Shown here piece after piece: positions 1 through 13,340 of a stretch of 64,000 nucleotides of DNA (positions are counted from its first letter, which is position 1; each line of letters starts with the position of its first letter). The notes under the pieces are model-generated. The model searched no databases. It had not been told where the DNA came from and saw only the letters and a list, made by a program, of their open reading frames with translations. The position numbers and the translations under genes are program-made. Origin of the DNA: Polytrichum commune (Eukaryota; Streptophyta; Polytrichopsida; Polytrichales; Polytrichaceae); NCBI GenBank assembly GCA_950295325.1, contig OX485803.1, positions 71,627,554 to 71,691,553 on the forward strand, given 5' to 3'.

Positions 1-79
1 GATTGATTGTTACGAATTTGGCACCGATTTCGTTGGTCGAAAGCCGTTTGGAACGTGAAGATATGTTTCGCATGAGTAG

Positions 80-286
80 GTGAGAATGGGGTTCCAATGC
101 ACCAAAGGATGCTTCATATTGAATAATGTATGTTTTAGGGTTGTCTCAGTAGATGACCCAAAACCAACACACGAGCTGGACGTCAAGGCGTCAGATAGAC
201 GCAATTTCAATCCATACTTATTGGTGCAAGATTTCAGGGTTTCGACGTTGAGTGGGGTGTTGATTTTAGCACTCGTTAACTTGTAA
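80..286 (+). repeat. Dispersed repeat with GTGTTGATTTTAGCAC end, copy 1
   Basis: TTCCAATGCACCAAAGGATG and TGCAAGATTTCAGGGTTTCG plus GTGTTGATTTTAGCACTC recur in the same order at 18.10-18.25 kb. The open frames over it share only short stretches with the second copy, so I treat it as a non-coding repeat. Confidence 0.5.
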
Positions 287-1348
287 TAATAGTCGATATC
301 ACGCACCATCTACCGTAACTCGGCAACCGTATCGCCAAGCTATAAAGAAGGCGCGGAAAGCTACTAGTTCACACTTTATTTTATTTTATAAATGTTTTTT
401 TTCCCCTTCTTCATCTTCTTCTTCTTCTTCTTTCTATTTCTCAACACACCATCACGGCGCATCTCACCATGAGTCCGGGACAAGTTATAACAACCCAACA
501 ACACACTCCTCCTACAAATTGGGATGGGATGGCAAGGCAATGCCTCTTTTGGGACCAGGTTCAATGAACCTACAGCTTGTGGCTCAAAAGCGTTCTCAAA
601 ACGGTGCCGTTGATTTCAAGCTTTTGGGCAGATCGTTGGACGTTTTATTATTTTTATATGGGTCAAATGAATCCTTTGGGTACTACTACTACTACTACCA
701 CTCCTATTACTATTCTTGGACCTTATCTATACATAACTAGTGCGTTCCCATTCAACATTTCCAAAACCGGTCACATGGGTAGACCTAAACCTGACACTAT
801 GTATCACGATTGTCATTTGGAGGTTTCAAGTGTTATAACGATGGTACATAATGTTGGGGTTTGGGCTTAGGATTCGTGTTGCTCGAGTGAAGGGGTTTGG
901 TTCCATGAAACAACCTCACCCTCCTATAAGTTTTATGGTGGATATATGTCAACACCGATTCGGGGGTTACTAACGTAAATTTCGGGGTCAAATGTGCTAT
1001 ATATATATATATATATATAATTTTTTTTTAAATCGTGTTTGACATGTATATGAGGGTTTCACATTTTTCACCTCAATTTACTCGAGTGGCACAAATCCTT
1101 GGGCTTGCTTTTGGGTGTCTCTTTCTTGAACTGTTACGCAAAGGTAAAGATCCAAGTGATTAAATAAAAACAAGTAAAAAAGAAGAAGAAGAAAAGGTGG
1201 TCATTCACATGCTACCTCCTAGTTATTATGGTCTTTTTCTCTTTCTTTCTCTTTCCTTTATAGGGAGGGGGGGGGTCATTCAAATATTCTTCATATAGGA
1301 AAACCATCTTTCCGTCTAAGGATGTCACAAACTAATGGTTTCAAATCG

Positions 1349-1605
1349 ATCACTATATTCGTTAATTTGGGACTTTTTCGGCATTTTGAGACAATTACAA
1401 ATATAAGAACATGCATAAAATCACACAGATATTGGAGAATGTTGTAAGATGCAAATACTTTGAAGCGGGTGTTCATATCAAGAACCCAATTAAGAACTCA
1501 TATCAAGATGGTTTAGGTAGGACGACCCAAACATTAGACTATGTTGTTGTGGTCCATATATTAATTTGAGACAAGAGAAAGTCTCAAATTAACGAATATA
1601 GTGAT
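1349..1605 (+). mobile_element. Family B MITE copy 1 (~257 bp)
   Basis: ATCACTATATTCGTTAATTT at the left is mirrored by AAATTAACGAATATAGTGAT at the right, a long and nearly perfect inverted repeat. The same element with diverged arms is nested in the family A MITE at 12.9 kb. No coding capacity. Confidence 0.8.
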
Positions 1606-4600
1606 TCGATGTTTTATGTTGAACCCGACCAGAAAGTGGCAATAGCTTGTAGGTGAAGAGACTCTTCATTTATGTTCTCGATGCCCCAAGAAGTTAGTGC
1701 ATATGTCATTGTAAGTCACTCCCTACAATGAGGGATAGAGGGAATTGTTCCACAAGAGCGTACATCTCATATGTCATTTAAAAAAACTTGTCCTCTATAG
1801 TGTTGTGGTAAATAAATGTCGAAAGAGAGAGACGGCGCCAACCTTCTTGGGGAGAACTTATGCTTCACCTTGATCATAGCTGCGAGCTCATATAGAAACC
1901 TGAAGCATGTTTACTAATATAGGGCTATGGGACAAGTGCTATTTTTGGTGGCATGTACATGTTACAAACATGTTATGGTAGATTTATGTCAATAATTGTG
2001 TCTCACTAACCTAATTTTGAAGTTTTTGAAACTCCTTCTAATGTCACATGAAACCAATCTATTGTGTACATGTACATTGATTTGAAGCAACTTTGTAAGA
2101 TGAAAGAGAGGCAAATTGCTCATCTGCTTTAACTCCCAATTGCCTAGAAATGTGGATCGGAGCACCTTCTAGCTTTCATACTCCAGCTACAAACATTCCT
2201 CAAACTCATAATTAAGAAAACTAAATATGTTTTGCAAACTCTAGATGTTTAACTTGATCCTATGGGTGGATCCATGGACACACTTTTAGTAGATTTATTT
2301 ATATTCCATGAGAGATACGTAAATGTCCGACTATTAGTTGAATATCATAATATTGAAATATGATGACACAAATCAATGTTATATATTTTTGAGGCTAGTA
2401 AATATAATTATTTTGCAGATGAATGGTGTAAACATGATCAAAATTTCTACTCCAATCTTATCACAATCATGTCTATGTGTGCACACTCAGTGAATGATCT
2501 TATCATACAATTCAGACATGTTGAAATTATAGACTATAACTTGATCCAATTTTTACAAAAATATGAGGGTTTATCTTAGTTAATTATATGTGCCACTCGA
2601 TTGTTCCTAAAAGAATCTTGTCAAGTGTGTCTAATAGTTCATGACATTCATAAATCGATGTGGCAAATCCGGTTGTTCACAAGCTCTAATTGGCAAGAGG
2701 ATTGATAAGATCCCACGGGGTTGACACTCCTTGAAAATTGGAAACTACGTGCAACAAAGAGAGGGTCTTTTTTTAATGATGCTTTACAAAAAAAAAAAAA
2801 TGAAGTGGCTTCAAAAGCATGTAGGCCCCACACAATATGCAACTTTGAGTGGAAAATAATGTAGGGTGTTATAAAGTCCATGGTATTAGGTTCTTATTAT
2901 TTCTAAGATACCATGGTATAATTGTTTTTGCAAAAGGCTACACATGCCCATGGTGAATGAAAATTTGAGGCTAAACCGCATTGCAATGACTTATTGGCTT
3001 TGCCTTCTAGGATGGTTTTTGAAATGAGCTGAAGTTTGGCCTTGGTCAGACAACCAACTAGAATTGCCCACGTGTGGAGGATAATCACAGGGCATAGCAC
3101 TCTTCCAACCATCCACTTGTTGATTTATAATCAACATATAGTACATGAAATGACTAACTTCAACATTTCAAAGTAATTGAAAGGTACTACAAAATATACA
3201 CAATCAGAAAAGTACCCAATTGATGGTTATTTAATTGCTTGCGAGCAAGATAACACCCAAAAAAACAATTGTACCCTCGCCGCATGTGTTTTTTTGTAAC
3301 TCACACCAAATGTTAGCCCCATGTGAAACCTAGGAGATGGCACTTTAACTAGAATCACTTATACTTAAATGTAATCATTGATCCATACTCTTTTAGGTTG
3401 GTTCCCGATCATTTTCTCAATAATTGACGATCTTGAGTTTTTTTTAAAATAAAATAAAATAAAATCAATGCTACTCACTTTGACATAATCACAAACGAAA
3501 TTCTTGGAGATGTAGTAAGGTAGATCACAAGTAATTATAAGAGTCGGCTCCTTATGGAGCAAGCATCTTTGAAGGGCCTCTTCATTAGCAAGCTATTGCC
3601 TCCTTTAGGGGAGGGCTCAATTCAAGGTAATCGAGGGTAGATCACAAATCTATACTTGTTACTTTCAATATTTTAACATGTGGAAAAGACCCGGAACAAG
3701 GTAAAATTTACAAGGAGTATATCACTAAATATAATAATAATAACAACATTAGCATAGCTACCGACCTCGGGGGGGGGGGGGGTAGTCATTGGTTGGAGTA
3801 GCAATATTCGTGCGAACAAATGATAGGGTATTTTAAAAACATGGGAGCAAAAATTTATAATTGGGCTTAAGAGTAATATAGGGTATCAAAAATGGCACTG
3901 GACATCTTTAAAGTACTATAAGGTATGGAATAATAGGTAATTTGAAATTATAAGTAATGCAAGCCATTTTTCTATTAACCCAAAGTAGAAATTTACATAA
4001 TGATAGCATGTGAAAAAAAGAAGAGAATTGAAAGTAATACCCCCCTATAAAATAGTGGTTGTTCGCACCTATATCCTTAATTTTTTAACACACTGCCCCC
4101 CCCCCCCCCCCCGAGCTACCGACCAATTAGTTTGGAACTAAAATGGGAATCTTTTGAAACGTTGGAGTGTTTCTTGTATATATATCTTCTTGCATAATCT
4201 TGCTCTCAAATGTGTACACCTATTTTAGACTTGAATACATACACATGCATTAGAAACCGCAGAAGAGTAGTGTTTGAATAATAAGATGTGTCCAACTTAT
4301 TGTGTGATTGGGTTTGGGTGGGGTGGGGGGGATCTTTAAGCCTACTTATAAGGTTGGCATGCCTTATTTGGCTACTAATCTTAACCATGTTTATATTTGA
4401 GTTGTAGTGGTTTGGTGCTCCAAGAACATGTAGCAAAATGACGCGTGTTTGATAGGGATTGGACTGTGTGTTCAATCTATGGTAATCATTCTAGGCTCAA
4501 TAGTCAACATAAATGGGTGGGGGGGGGGGGCTTTACATGACCATTTACTAAGCACCATAATCTTCACTTTGATAATGAATAAGAAATTCATATGAACTTT

Positions 4601-4727
4601 GAAAATTATGAGGAAAGTGGTTGCGGTCTCTATTTGGATTTGGTAACCATCTCGTACTAACCGCGTGTTTCATATTCTAGGAAAAGTGGACTAGTCAGGA
4701 AAAGTAATCATTTAAGACACGATTTAA
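1606..4727. other. Gene-free AT-rich stretch
   Basis: I see no supported coding region, only short unrelated frames. It contains a G14 run, a C17 run and scattered A/T runs. Confidence 0.6.
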
Positions 4728-5227
4728 GGGTCACTTCACACACGAGATCGAGAGCCCGTGACCATTACACTTCAAGCACTCTCATTGGTGGCATAGGTGG
4801 AGCCGGTCCAAAAATGCTTCGCACTACAGTTAAGGGACCAACGGAGTATGTGAATGCAAGATGGATGTAAAGCCTACATGGATTCCTACATGGCATCAAA
4901 TAAATCATGTTTCATGGTCACTCGGATTATTTTCAAAAACCACCTCTTGGAGATAGGTCTAACACAAGACCATGGTACCATGGCACTCCAAACATTCACA
5001 CCCGTTGATTTATTCTATAGTAACATGCGTGAGGACCCTGCATGAATAGAATGTCGTTGAAATAGCATTTGGTTGAGGGCCCGGTCACATATGACATCAC
5101 ACTACACTTGAGGGTTTGTGACCACACTACATGATTTTGGAGGTGTGTTGGGACGGCCTTTGGACACTTTCTTTTGGGCTCTCACAATCTCATGGTCACG
5201 GCTCTTGGCTTGTGTGTGAAGTGGCCC
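4728..5227 (-). mobile_element. Harbinger/Tourist-like MITE, family A copy 1 (~500 bp)
   Basis: The ends are GGGTCACTTCACACACGAG and its inverse CTTGTGTGTGAAGTGGCCC, flanked by TAA and TTA. The interior matches the reverse complement of the copies at 37.1, 47.2 and 63.0 kb over essentially the full length. GGG/CCC termini and a 3-bp T-W-A target are typical of PIF/Harbinger MITEs. No transposase is encoded. Confidence 0.85.
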
Positions 5228-6368
5228 TTAGGTGTTGCTTAAAGTGAGGGAGACAATCGATTTCATCAAGACTAGAATCTTATCCACTTCACAGGATATT
5301 CCGTGTGAGTGAATATAAATTTGTTGAGAAAGTAGAAATTGGAATGCATGGGACATCATCGTTGGGAGATGTGTCCTTTTGCTTCTTCTTAATAAAGACC
5401 TTCGAAAATCTATCGTCTCATTTGTTTTAGTGTGTGGGGGGTCTTTATGTGGGCACTTCCACTCCACAAATACCTTTGACCATTGCATCGTATCACGAAA
5501 GGGTCAATATATATGGTTAACAATTACGAATCACGAAGATTATCCTTTCAAATCTAGGAGTTGGAGTTGATGTACAAAAGTTAAAAGGTCCGGGTCAAAT
5601 TGAAGATGATTATTTTTTGTCTTCAGGTGATAAAATCATAACCACATAGGCCCTCCCAATTGTGTCAACTACTCAACTTAGAAAGGTGTCTTTACTTTGC
5701 GCACATAGTCCAATTTTAGTGTAACAAGTGTTTTTTTGGTGTCCAATTCGAACTACAAGCCTTGCCGTATACCACTCAAATGTAGGTGTTTGCATAAGAC
5801 TATATTTTGATCAAGGCATCCATATCTTATTTGAACATTTTATGAGTGGGACTGATTGCATATGAGTGCCATCCGACACAAACACCTTGACATCAAAGTA
5901 TGTGATCTAGAGTATGATTTTTCAAATTGATTTCACGTTGTAATTAGTCTCAAAGACCCCTATGTAAGTTGGGGATACGATCAAAATGGATACACCCCAA
6001 ACCTATAGAGGGCATGTTTTAAATATAGACGGGTGAGAGGTATGCTCATATGCAACAATTACTTCGCTTCCTCAACGTACCTTGTTAATAATTTGTGTCT
6101 TGAATAAAATTGGAAAGTTATAAAAGTTACTCACTACCTCCTACACATTTGTATGGTACTTACAACAATAAAAAATAATAAGAAAAGGAAAGTGAGTGTT
6201 CTCATACACAAACGTGCGAAGTCTGTTCACCACCTACTCCTCACGTCTGTGTGGCTATGGGGAGCGAGGGTGGCTTAGTTCCTCTTTTCGTACTTACAAC
6301 AACCAAAGGGCCATTTACACATAATAACTCGAGTGGTTGTGGTTCAAGCCCACCTTCAACGGGTGGGT

Positions 6369-6631
6369 CTAAATACCCCCATCGAGCGTGGCTCGGAGGC
6401 CAGGTTCGGTGGGGTTCATTTTTTTGGCCCTCCCCATTTTGGTCCCTTGGGGAATTTTTTTGGTTTTTTTTTGCTAAATTTGGGTCCTGTGGCCCCAAAT
6501 TACTCTAGGAAGCCCCCTATGAGATCAAGTAAGGCCCCACCCAATTAAAAAAATAGGGGGCATGTTTTATCCCAACCCTACCACCCCCTCCCGAACCTGG
6601 CCTCCGAGCCACGCTCGATGGGGGTTTTTAG
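6369..6631. mobile_element. 263-bp near-palindromic MITE with ~41-bp arms
   Basis: The left arm CTAAATACCCCCATCGAGCG continues through TGGCTCGGAGGCCAGGTTCG. The right arm is its reverse complement with about one mismatch. The GC-rich arms surround a T/C-rich core. The near-identity of the arms suggests recent insertion or gene conversion. I could not assign a superfamily because no target duplication is clear. Confidence 0.8.
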
Positions 6632-7156
6632 GCAAATCACACCTTCAACCACACATACATTTATTTTTCCGTATACATGCAAGGTGAAGTTGTATTTGAA
6701 AATTGGATTTGATCTCGATTGTTGTGTGCAATTAGGTCTAGATGGGTGACAAACAATTTTTGGATTCTGGTCCAAAATTTGCCTAAGAGTAATTGTCTCC
6801 TACAATTTGTCTCCCATTCATAAGATTCTATCCCAATGTCACGTACTAACCACAAACAAAATAGAAAACATAGAAAGTAAACAACAACCATCATAATTAC
6901 ACCCTCAACTACGCAATGTATCATACCTAGTTGGTGACTCTAAAAGTAGTTGTGATTGTGGCTATCATCAATGCACCTCATCCATCTTTATCACTCGGAA
7001 ATAGAACCAAAGAAAGTGAACGACAAACATTGTGGGTGTGGTTAAACATGGCCCTTGAGAGCCCCATGGGCACTCAATCAATTTCTTAGGGAGCAAGGAC
7101 AAGCCTTTTGGGGGAGTCGTAGCTATTGAAACTTGGAGAAATTGCGTGAAATTGAC

Positions 7157-7285
7157 ATGGTCTTACCACTCATCCCTTGACCACATATGGCCGTATATGA
7201 TCTATGGAGGTGACAAGTTATAGAATAGTGTCTATAGATTTTGTAACCATCTAGTGGCCAAGAATAAGTGGTAAGACTCCGTCAC
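7157..7285. mobile_element. Decayed family Q hairpin repeat
   Basis: CATGGTCTTACCACTCATCC is mirrored by GAATAAGTGGTAAGACTCC across about 130 bp. It contains the family Q inner phrase TAGATTTTGTAA also seen at 9.1 and 10.87 kb. Confidence 0.5.
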
Positions 7286-7450
7286 AAACTCCTAATCACC
7301 GACAGGATGTAAGAACTTAGAGGGTTGTAACCCATGGGGTGGACGGATTCTTCATTCCACGTATGAACTGATGTGAGTGTAAAAAAGGATATTATTTGAG
7401 GCATTAGTGTACATAATATGCATATGGGAGAGGTATTAATTTTCTCTAGT

Positions 7451-8160
7451 GGGGTCCATTCACGATTGGGGTACTACTTTTGGGACAAAGAAACCAAGGA
7501 CTATGTCGCATTGGATCTCGATGTTTTTTATTTATTTACTATAATTTAATTAATAAATATCAAACAAATATGAGTAGATAGGTCATAGGACTTGTTCAGG
7601 CCACATCAATAGCAATCTCATTATTGAAGTGTACATTGGAGGTGAATTATTTCCTATTTTCCATCCTACTACCTTGGCGTAAGTGTCATGTGTCCATACA
7701 TATATTTTATTATGTCCAATTCTATTTCTAAATGTTCCTTTCACATGTAGCCATGTTATTGTGTAATGTTGGCCCATGTTTGGTGTCATACATAAAGTTG
7801 TACAATTGGTATGTAATACATCTTTGGTTTTATTAGTACATAATTGAACGACAAGTGTGAGGAAGAAAATTGGGATCATTTCAATTAATTTTTTGTTGTC
7901 CTTTTCATTCCGTAATCTTAAGGTCAACAATCCTGATATCAACCATAGATAACAGTTAAGGAATCGAAATGATACCTTAGATAACCCTAATCCTTGTAAA
8001 CTAACTTTGTCGATGTATTCATCATGGAATATTAAATGTAGGCATGATCCAAAATATGCTCCACAATACAAATCTAAGCACACCAACTATGTAAAGTTAT
8101 CTACTTTAGTCCATTTTCCGTTAGACACTCATTCTTGGCACCCCAATCGTGAATGGCCCC
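7451..8160. mobile_element. ~710-bp TIR element with a 167-codon open frame
   Basis: The left terminus GGGGTCCATTCACGATTGGG is mirrored by CCCCAATCGTGAATGGCCCC at the right. Inside, the minus strand is open from 8086 to 7583. The predicted peptide is hydrophobic and Leu/Cys-rich and matches no transposase motif I know, so it may be chance in AT-rich sequence. No clear target duplication. Confidence 0.6.
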
Positions 8161-9018
8161 GATGTGTGTACATTTAAAAAGGTTATGAAGAATTATGAAG
8201 TGAGGCAAATTTAGAAAAGGGACCCTAAGGCACAAAATGTTTTTTTTGACAAGAGATGTGTTAGTTTCATCCAATTCCCATTTTCATCTATTGTTGTCAT
8301 AAGTTAATAGTTCTCAATGATTGCCTTGTGCATTCTTGTTAGGGTTTGCATTTGAGTTATTGGCTTATTCAAGTTGGAGGCTCTTCGAGCCTCAAGGGGT
8401 GGACTCTTCGTTGGAAACATAATGACATGCATGAGTCACAATGAATTAGATCCCCTGTATACAAGAAATTTAGAGAGAAAAAGAATGCCTACGTAGTAAC
8501 AATAGGCTAGAAATGAACCCCTATATTCATACGAAGCTTTTCAATTTAACATGATAAATGCCTCCACTATGACATATGACTATGACATAAACCATATGTC
8601 ATGAACCATATGTTATGACATAAAGTCTAGTGCATCTTTGGGAAGCCAAATTGCATTATGCATTATGATGTTTTTGATGACAAGTGGAGAGTGTAGAATT
8701 GGTAAAGTTTCATGACATATCGAAGGGAAGTTGAAAACACATAAAAATATTTTGTATAACCTAGTGGTTTCTATTTTGAAGACAACTTTACCCTAATTTG
8801 GGGTCAAAGATCCCATTTATTCTAGTGAGACCCAACTGAAATGAATTAACAACGAACATGGGAGATGTTACCTCCCCCAACATATGTCATGAACCATATG
8901 CGTGTAGGACAAGTGAAACTTTTTTTAATTTAAAAAAAAAAAAAACTACGTAGGCATATCTTACTAACTACACCAAACACCCAAACTCAAATACTATGAG
9001 AGGGAGATATTATCATCA

Positions 9019-9164
9019 CATGGATTTACATGGTCTTACCATTGGTTCCCGGTCATCAAATAGGTACATGTAAATCTAGGAAAATAATAGATTTTGAATC
9101 CGCATTTGAAGCTTTTGTAAACACCTAGTGTTTGGAAACCAATGGTAAGGGCATGCGATCCATG
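9019..9164. mobile_element. ~146-bp hairpin MITE, family Q
   Basis: The arms CATGGTCTTACCATTGGTT and AACCAATGGTAAGGGCATG are inverted, continued outward by CATGGAT/ATCCATG. Related but more decayed copies are at 7157-7285 and 10800-10930, which share GTCTTACCACT and AGTGGTAAGAC ends. Confidence 0.65.
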
Positions 9165-9530
9165 TTTACAAAGATTCTAAAAGTGAAAAGCATACTTACA
9201 CGGCTACCTTCGTCATTGACGAAGCAACTTTGGAAGAACCAATGATATTATATACCAAGGTTCTATACGACCAACATGTTTCCTTACGGCCTTTGGCCAA
9301 AATGTACTACATTGAATTGGACACGGATGAATGTGTGGAAGGTGGTCCCAAGATTGGACCTACATTGGCAAACCATGATCTTGTAGAATTGTCAACCATT
9401 TCTTTGAGATTGATAGCCAAAGTGTCCATTCTCATGATTATTGGGCAAGATCGTCATATTTTGTCCCAAAATAACTCCTCAATCCCTTAAACCTTTGTAG
9501 ATTTGTAGATTTTTTTTGTGTGATTGCTTT

Positions 9531-9677
9531 CATAACATTATTTAGATCCACAATAGTGTTATATGGGACTGACATTATTCCATGGAATATTCATCACATT
9601 CAGTATGAATGTGGGCAATATTCCATGGAATATTGTCATTCCCACATAACATTGTTATGAATCTGAATAATGTCATG
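9531..9677. mobile_element. 147-bp palindromic MITE, family E copy 1
   Basis: CATAACATTATTTAGATCCA at the left is mirrored by GAATCTGAATAATGTCATG at the right, with a second inner inverted pair TTCCATGGAATATT around the centre. A close relative sits at 57.05 kb. The RNA or single strand would fold into one long hairpin. Confidence 0.8.
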
Positions 9678-10924
9678 TTGTTCTTTGAGCAAAGTCCACA
9701 TATCATAAAGGTAGGCATCACATGGGGCGCGATAAAATACTTCAATAAAAATCCAAGAGTCGACTTCGAATGAGCATGGAATCACGCCATCATAACCCCC
9801 AAGGTAAAGTGTTAGAGAATAAAGATGGAAGTTTCCATGTTGAATATCATTTGCTTGGGTAGTGGTAATGGAGACACAAAAATATAACAATGTAAAGTGA
9901 GGATTTTATTTATCTTAAAAAAATCACATGAACCCTTCCAATTGTGTTGATCAATGAACATATTATATGCATGTTAAGCATATAGTCCAATCTCATAGTA
10001 ACACATATGACATTGATGTACATTACATAGACTTCTTATATGCCACTCAAATATAGGCATCCAATTAAGAGGAGTAACCACATAAAGCTCAAGAGGAAGA
10101 AAGGGTGAAGGGGGGGGGGGTCGTTTTTTCTTTACATTTCTTTGTAAACCATGTGGGTACAAAGGGTACTTTTTGAAGGGCTGTAAGTAATACTCTTGAA
10201 AAAAATTCCTTTGTAGAATATTAGAAGAATGTACTTCCATGGGATTTTTTGAAGACCCTATTCTACTTAGAAACTCACGAGCTTTTCACTTCTCGGAGAT
10301 AAGTGGCAACCCACATTTGGACTCACATATACTTCTAAGGAAAACTCCATTGACCCCACCAAGACATAAGGCCCACATGCCTTAGATTGACTTTGGACTT
10401 CGTGCTCTAGAGAACCATGCAAGATGGATATAAAGTAGTAGTGTGCCATGAGAGCAAGGAGAAGGAAAGAATATTAACTCTTGTCTTTGATGCCTTCAAG
10501 AGCCAATTCAAACCCTATATAATTCACTTGGGGATTATGCCATTCTAACCCTAAAGTGAATTGACCCTAGTTGATTTCCATATGTAGGAAGCATATGAAG
10601 ACCACTTCAACCCCATTCTATAGAGTGGCAACATACGAGTCTTCCTAGAGCACAAGTCATGCGCAATTGAAAATGTTCCCAAACTATCATAATAATGATG
10701 GATTTGTCAAATTTGTCAATTACGCAAGACTTGATATATGTTTGTAGTGATAACTCCATAACTCTTCAGAACCGCTACCAATCCCTATGGGAATCACGTG
10801 TTGTTACCCATCTCGCACATTAGATGGTTCTATGATCTTTGAAGGTGGTTGGTTTTGAATCCATTGTAGATTTTATAAATTTCTACCGGTCCACACAAGA
10901 AGTGGTAAGACCGCATCGTCCATG

Positions 10925-11109
10925 TACACTCAACTATTTGAATTTACGCAATGCTATAACTTTTGACTGATAGTGAGATTTGTTATCGATGAAAGTTGTT
11001 GATGTGTTGTAATATCCAAACAACCCATTTAACCGTTGTTGGTTTTAAGAGATTAAAATTAAAAAATGATGGCGTTGTGTAATTTTGAATGATAAGTCAC
11101 ATTAAAGAT
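10925..11109. mobile_element. Family G MITE, decayed copy
   Basis: TTTACGCAATGCTATAACTT is mirrored by GTTGTGTAATTTTGAATGAT and AAGTCACATTAAAGATCC. It also contains the family phrase ATATCCAAACAACCCATTT. Confidence 0.55.
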
Positions 11110-11669
11110 CCCTCAAGGGGTGCACACAATATTGGTTGTACCTACCCACATGGGTACACAAAAGGGGCATGGGATACAACATATGCACAACTATAGAGCA
11201 TTAATTTCTTCAATGCTGGTCCGAGATGACCCTAAAGTACCGGATGAGAGTGAAGAGGTACCCCCAAACCAAACGGAGTGGTTTGCGGTTCGATTCCCAA
11301 CTGTGAAATCGTTTCTCTACTTGACATAGACTAGCCAGGTGGTCAAGTGCCTCCTATATTCCAATTTTTTTTTAAATTACAAAAAGATAAAATTTCTTCA
11401 ATGTGTAGAAATACTCAACTATTTCTAATGGTAACTTAATGTTATAATCATCATGTTTTTGGGATATATGCTTGTAAAACATTCCAATATCTATTGATTT
11501 TCCAACTTGTGCAAAAAGGTGAGGCTAACTCTTACCTATAAGTTCACATATGTATCCTTTTTGTGGCCTAAAATTTTCTATATGGGACCTAGGAGTTTCA
11601 AAATAGACATTCAATTTGGATATATGTGCTTCCCCCAATCTAATACCATAAACAATGTACACCCTTTAA

Positions 11670-11880
11670 TATGGTATTGAGTGTGACTTATTATTCGGAG
11701 TTACGCAATGTTATTTATTTTAATATTAATTTAAGTTTTCACCAAGTAAAGATGTTAATGTGTTATATATATTTGTCCAAACAACCTATTTGACATGTTT
11801 TGATAAAAAAAATATTTTATCTAGAGTAGATATTTATAATATTGCATAACTCCAAACAACAAGTGACATTAAATACCATA
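11670..11880. mobile_element. Family G MITE (~211 bp, ~45-bp TIRs)
   Basis: The left arm TATGGTATTGAGTGTGACTT continues into ATTCGGAGTTACGCAATG. The right arm runs ATTGCATAACTCC to AAGTGACATTAAATACCATA. The core contains ACCAAGTAAAGATGTTAATG and GTCCAAACAACC, as in the other family G copies. Confidence 0.72.
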
Positions 11881-12235
11881 ACCAATGTATATTATATACA
11901 TTGTTTATGGTGTTTAGTTTCATATACGGAATAATGTCATTAACCCAATTATGATGCCAATGCTTAGGTTGCACTAATGGGCAACAACTTGACCATAAGT
12001 GTAACCTCACAACACTTGGCGTTAGTGTGCTCACTAATACCTTGATATTAGTAGATTCATTGATATTATGAAGCCTCATCATGGAGTAAACAAATGGTCA
12101 ACAAGTTGACCATAAGTGTAAACACATGACATTTGGCATTAGTATGGTCAATTATATCTTCCTCTTGTATACTAAAACATAACACATGTCACTTGCCATT
12201 AATATGTTAAATAATATCTTCCCTCTTGCACAATT

Positions 12236-12528
12236 CTCCCTCTGTCCCAAAATGATTGTCCCACCTCCTGGGTTTTTTTTGTCCCAAAACGATTGTCCGG
12301 TTTATTTGCTCGGCTAGAAATTTGAGGCTCAAAGTCAAATATTTCGCACCAAACTTTCTATATCAAGAAATATTTCAACACCAGAACTTCGGGGGGGGGG
12401 GGGGGTGTTTTGTAGTAGTTGTTGTTTTTTATTTTAAGAGTCATACTTACAACTACTAGGTCAATGGTCAGTGGGCCTTAATCTTGCCAAAGCTAGGAAC
12501 ATGGACAATCATTTTGGGACGGAGGGAG
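12236..12528. mobile_element. Stowaway-like MITE, copy S1 (~293 bp)
   Basis: CTCCCTCTGTCCCAAAATGA is mirrored by TCATTTTGGGACGGAGGGAG, the classic plant Stowaway-type TIR; TA follows the right end. A second GTCCCAAAACGATTGTCC sits 40 bases inside the left end, a local duplication of the terminus. The core contains a G15 run. Confidence 0.85.
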
Positions 12529-12763
12529 TAGAATGTAAAACTATTATCTCAAGCAATCCAATGTGCTACAATAAACGTCATACCATAAATAGTTATGTAC
12601 TCCAAGAAGTTACTTGTGTTCACAAAATAATTTCAATTTGACATTCAACGGACATGACACTTCTAGGTTTCTAGGCATCTAGTTTAGACCGTTCACCAAT
12701 AATGTATGTGATACCATAAATAGTGTATTGGATGTCAGCTTCAAAAACATTAATTAGCCCTAA

Positions 12764-13340
12764 GGGCCACTTCACACATGAGCCAAGGGCCGTGACCATG
12801 AAATTGTGGGGGGCCTTGATTATCATCCACATGCTATGCACACTGACATGGTCTTGCGTCAAGCCTACCTCTCAGAGGTGGGCCTGCCGCAAATTCCGGC
12901 AGACCATGAGACATTATCTATCATGTAGGAATCATCACTATATTCATTAAACGAAGACTTTGGAAAGTTTCAAAATAAATGCAAATGGTTTAATGTTTGG
13001 TCCAATTTCTTATTTTGATGACACATATTTGTGCCAAATTGGTTAGTGCCGCCCATGTGAATTAGTTTATTAAATCAAATCGAATATGTATTTGTCTTCT
13101 CCTTTTTCATTTATTTGAAAACCATGTCCTTAAGTAGTCTCAAAATCATGAAAAAGTCTCCAATTACTGAATATAGTGATAATCCTTGTGGACCTTTTCA
13201 TCCATGATGCTTTCTTTGGGCCCTTAGGCCTTCACATTCTAGTGTGAAGCGAACTCGGACGGTCTCAACCTTTTCGACCAATAAGAGATCTTAGAATGCA
13301 ATGGTGACGGGCCTTCAGTCCCGTTTGTTGAAGTGTTCCT
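12764..13340 (+). mobile_element. Family A MITE copy 2, interrupted by a nested MITE
   Basis: The left end GGGCCACTTCACACATGAG and left part match family A up to 12,933. The match resumes at 13,185 and continues to a decayed right end near 13,340. The interruption is a family B MITE (12934-13180). The left part is also shortened: most of the central segment present in other copies is missing. Confidence 0.75.
12934..13180 (+). mobile_element. Family B MITE copy 2, nested inside family A copy 2
   Basis: The arms ATCACTATATTCATTAAACG and CAATTACTGAATATAGTGAT are inverted. The bases AATC flank both sides (12930-12933 and 13181-13184), consistent with a target duplication. Intact family A copies read GTAGGAATCCATGTGG at this place, so they serve as the unoccupied site. 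Confidence 0.8.

Noticed and set aside
7583-8086. 167-codon minus-strand frame as a gene
   Set aside because: It lies inside a TIR element, has no known domain, and is Leu/Cys-rich as expected from AT-rich DNA read by chance.
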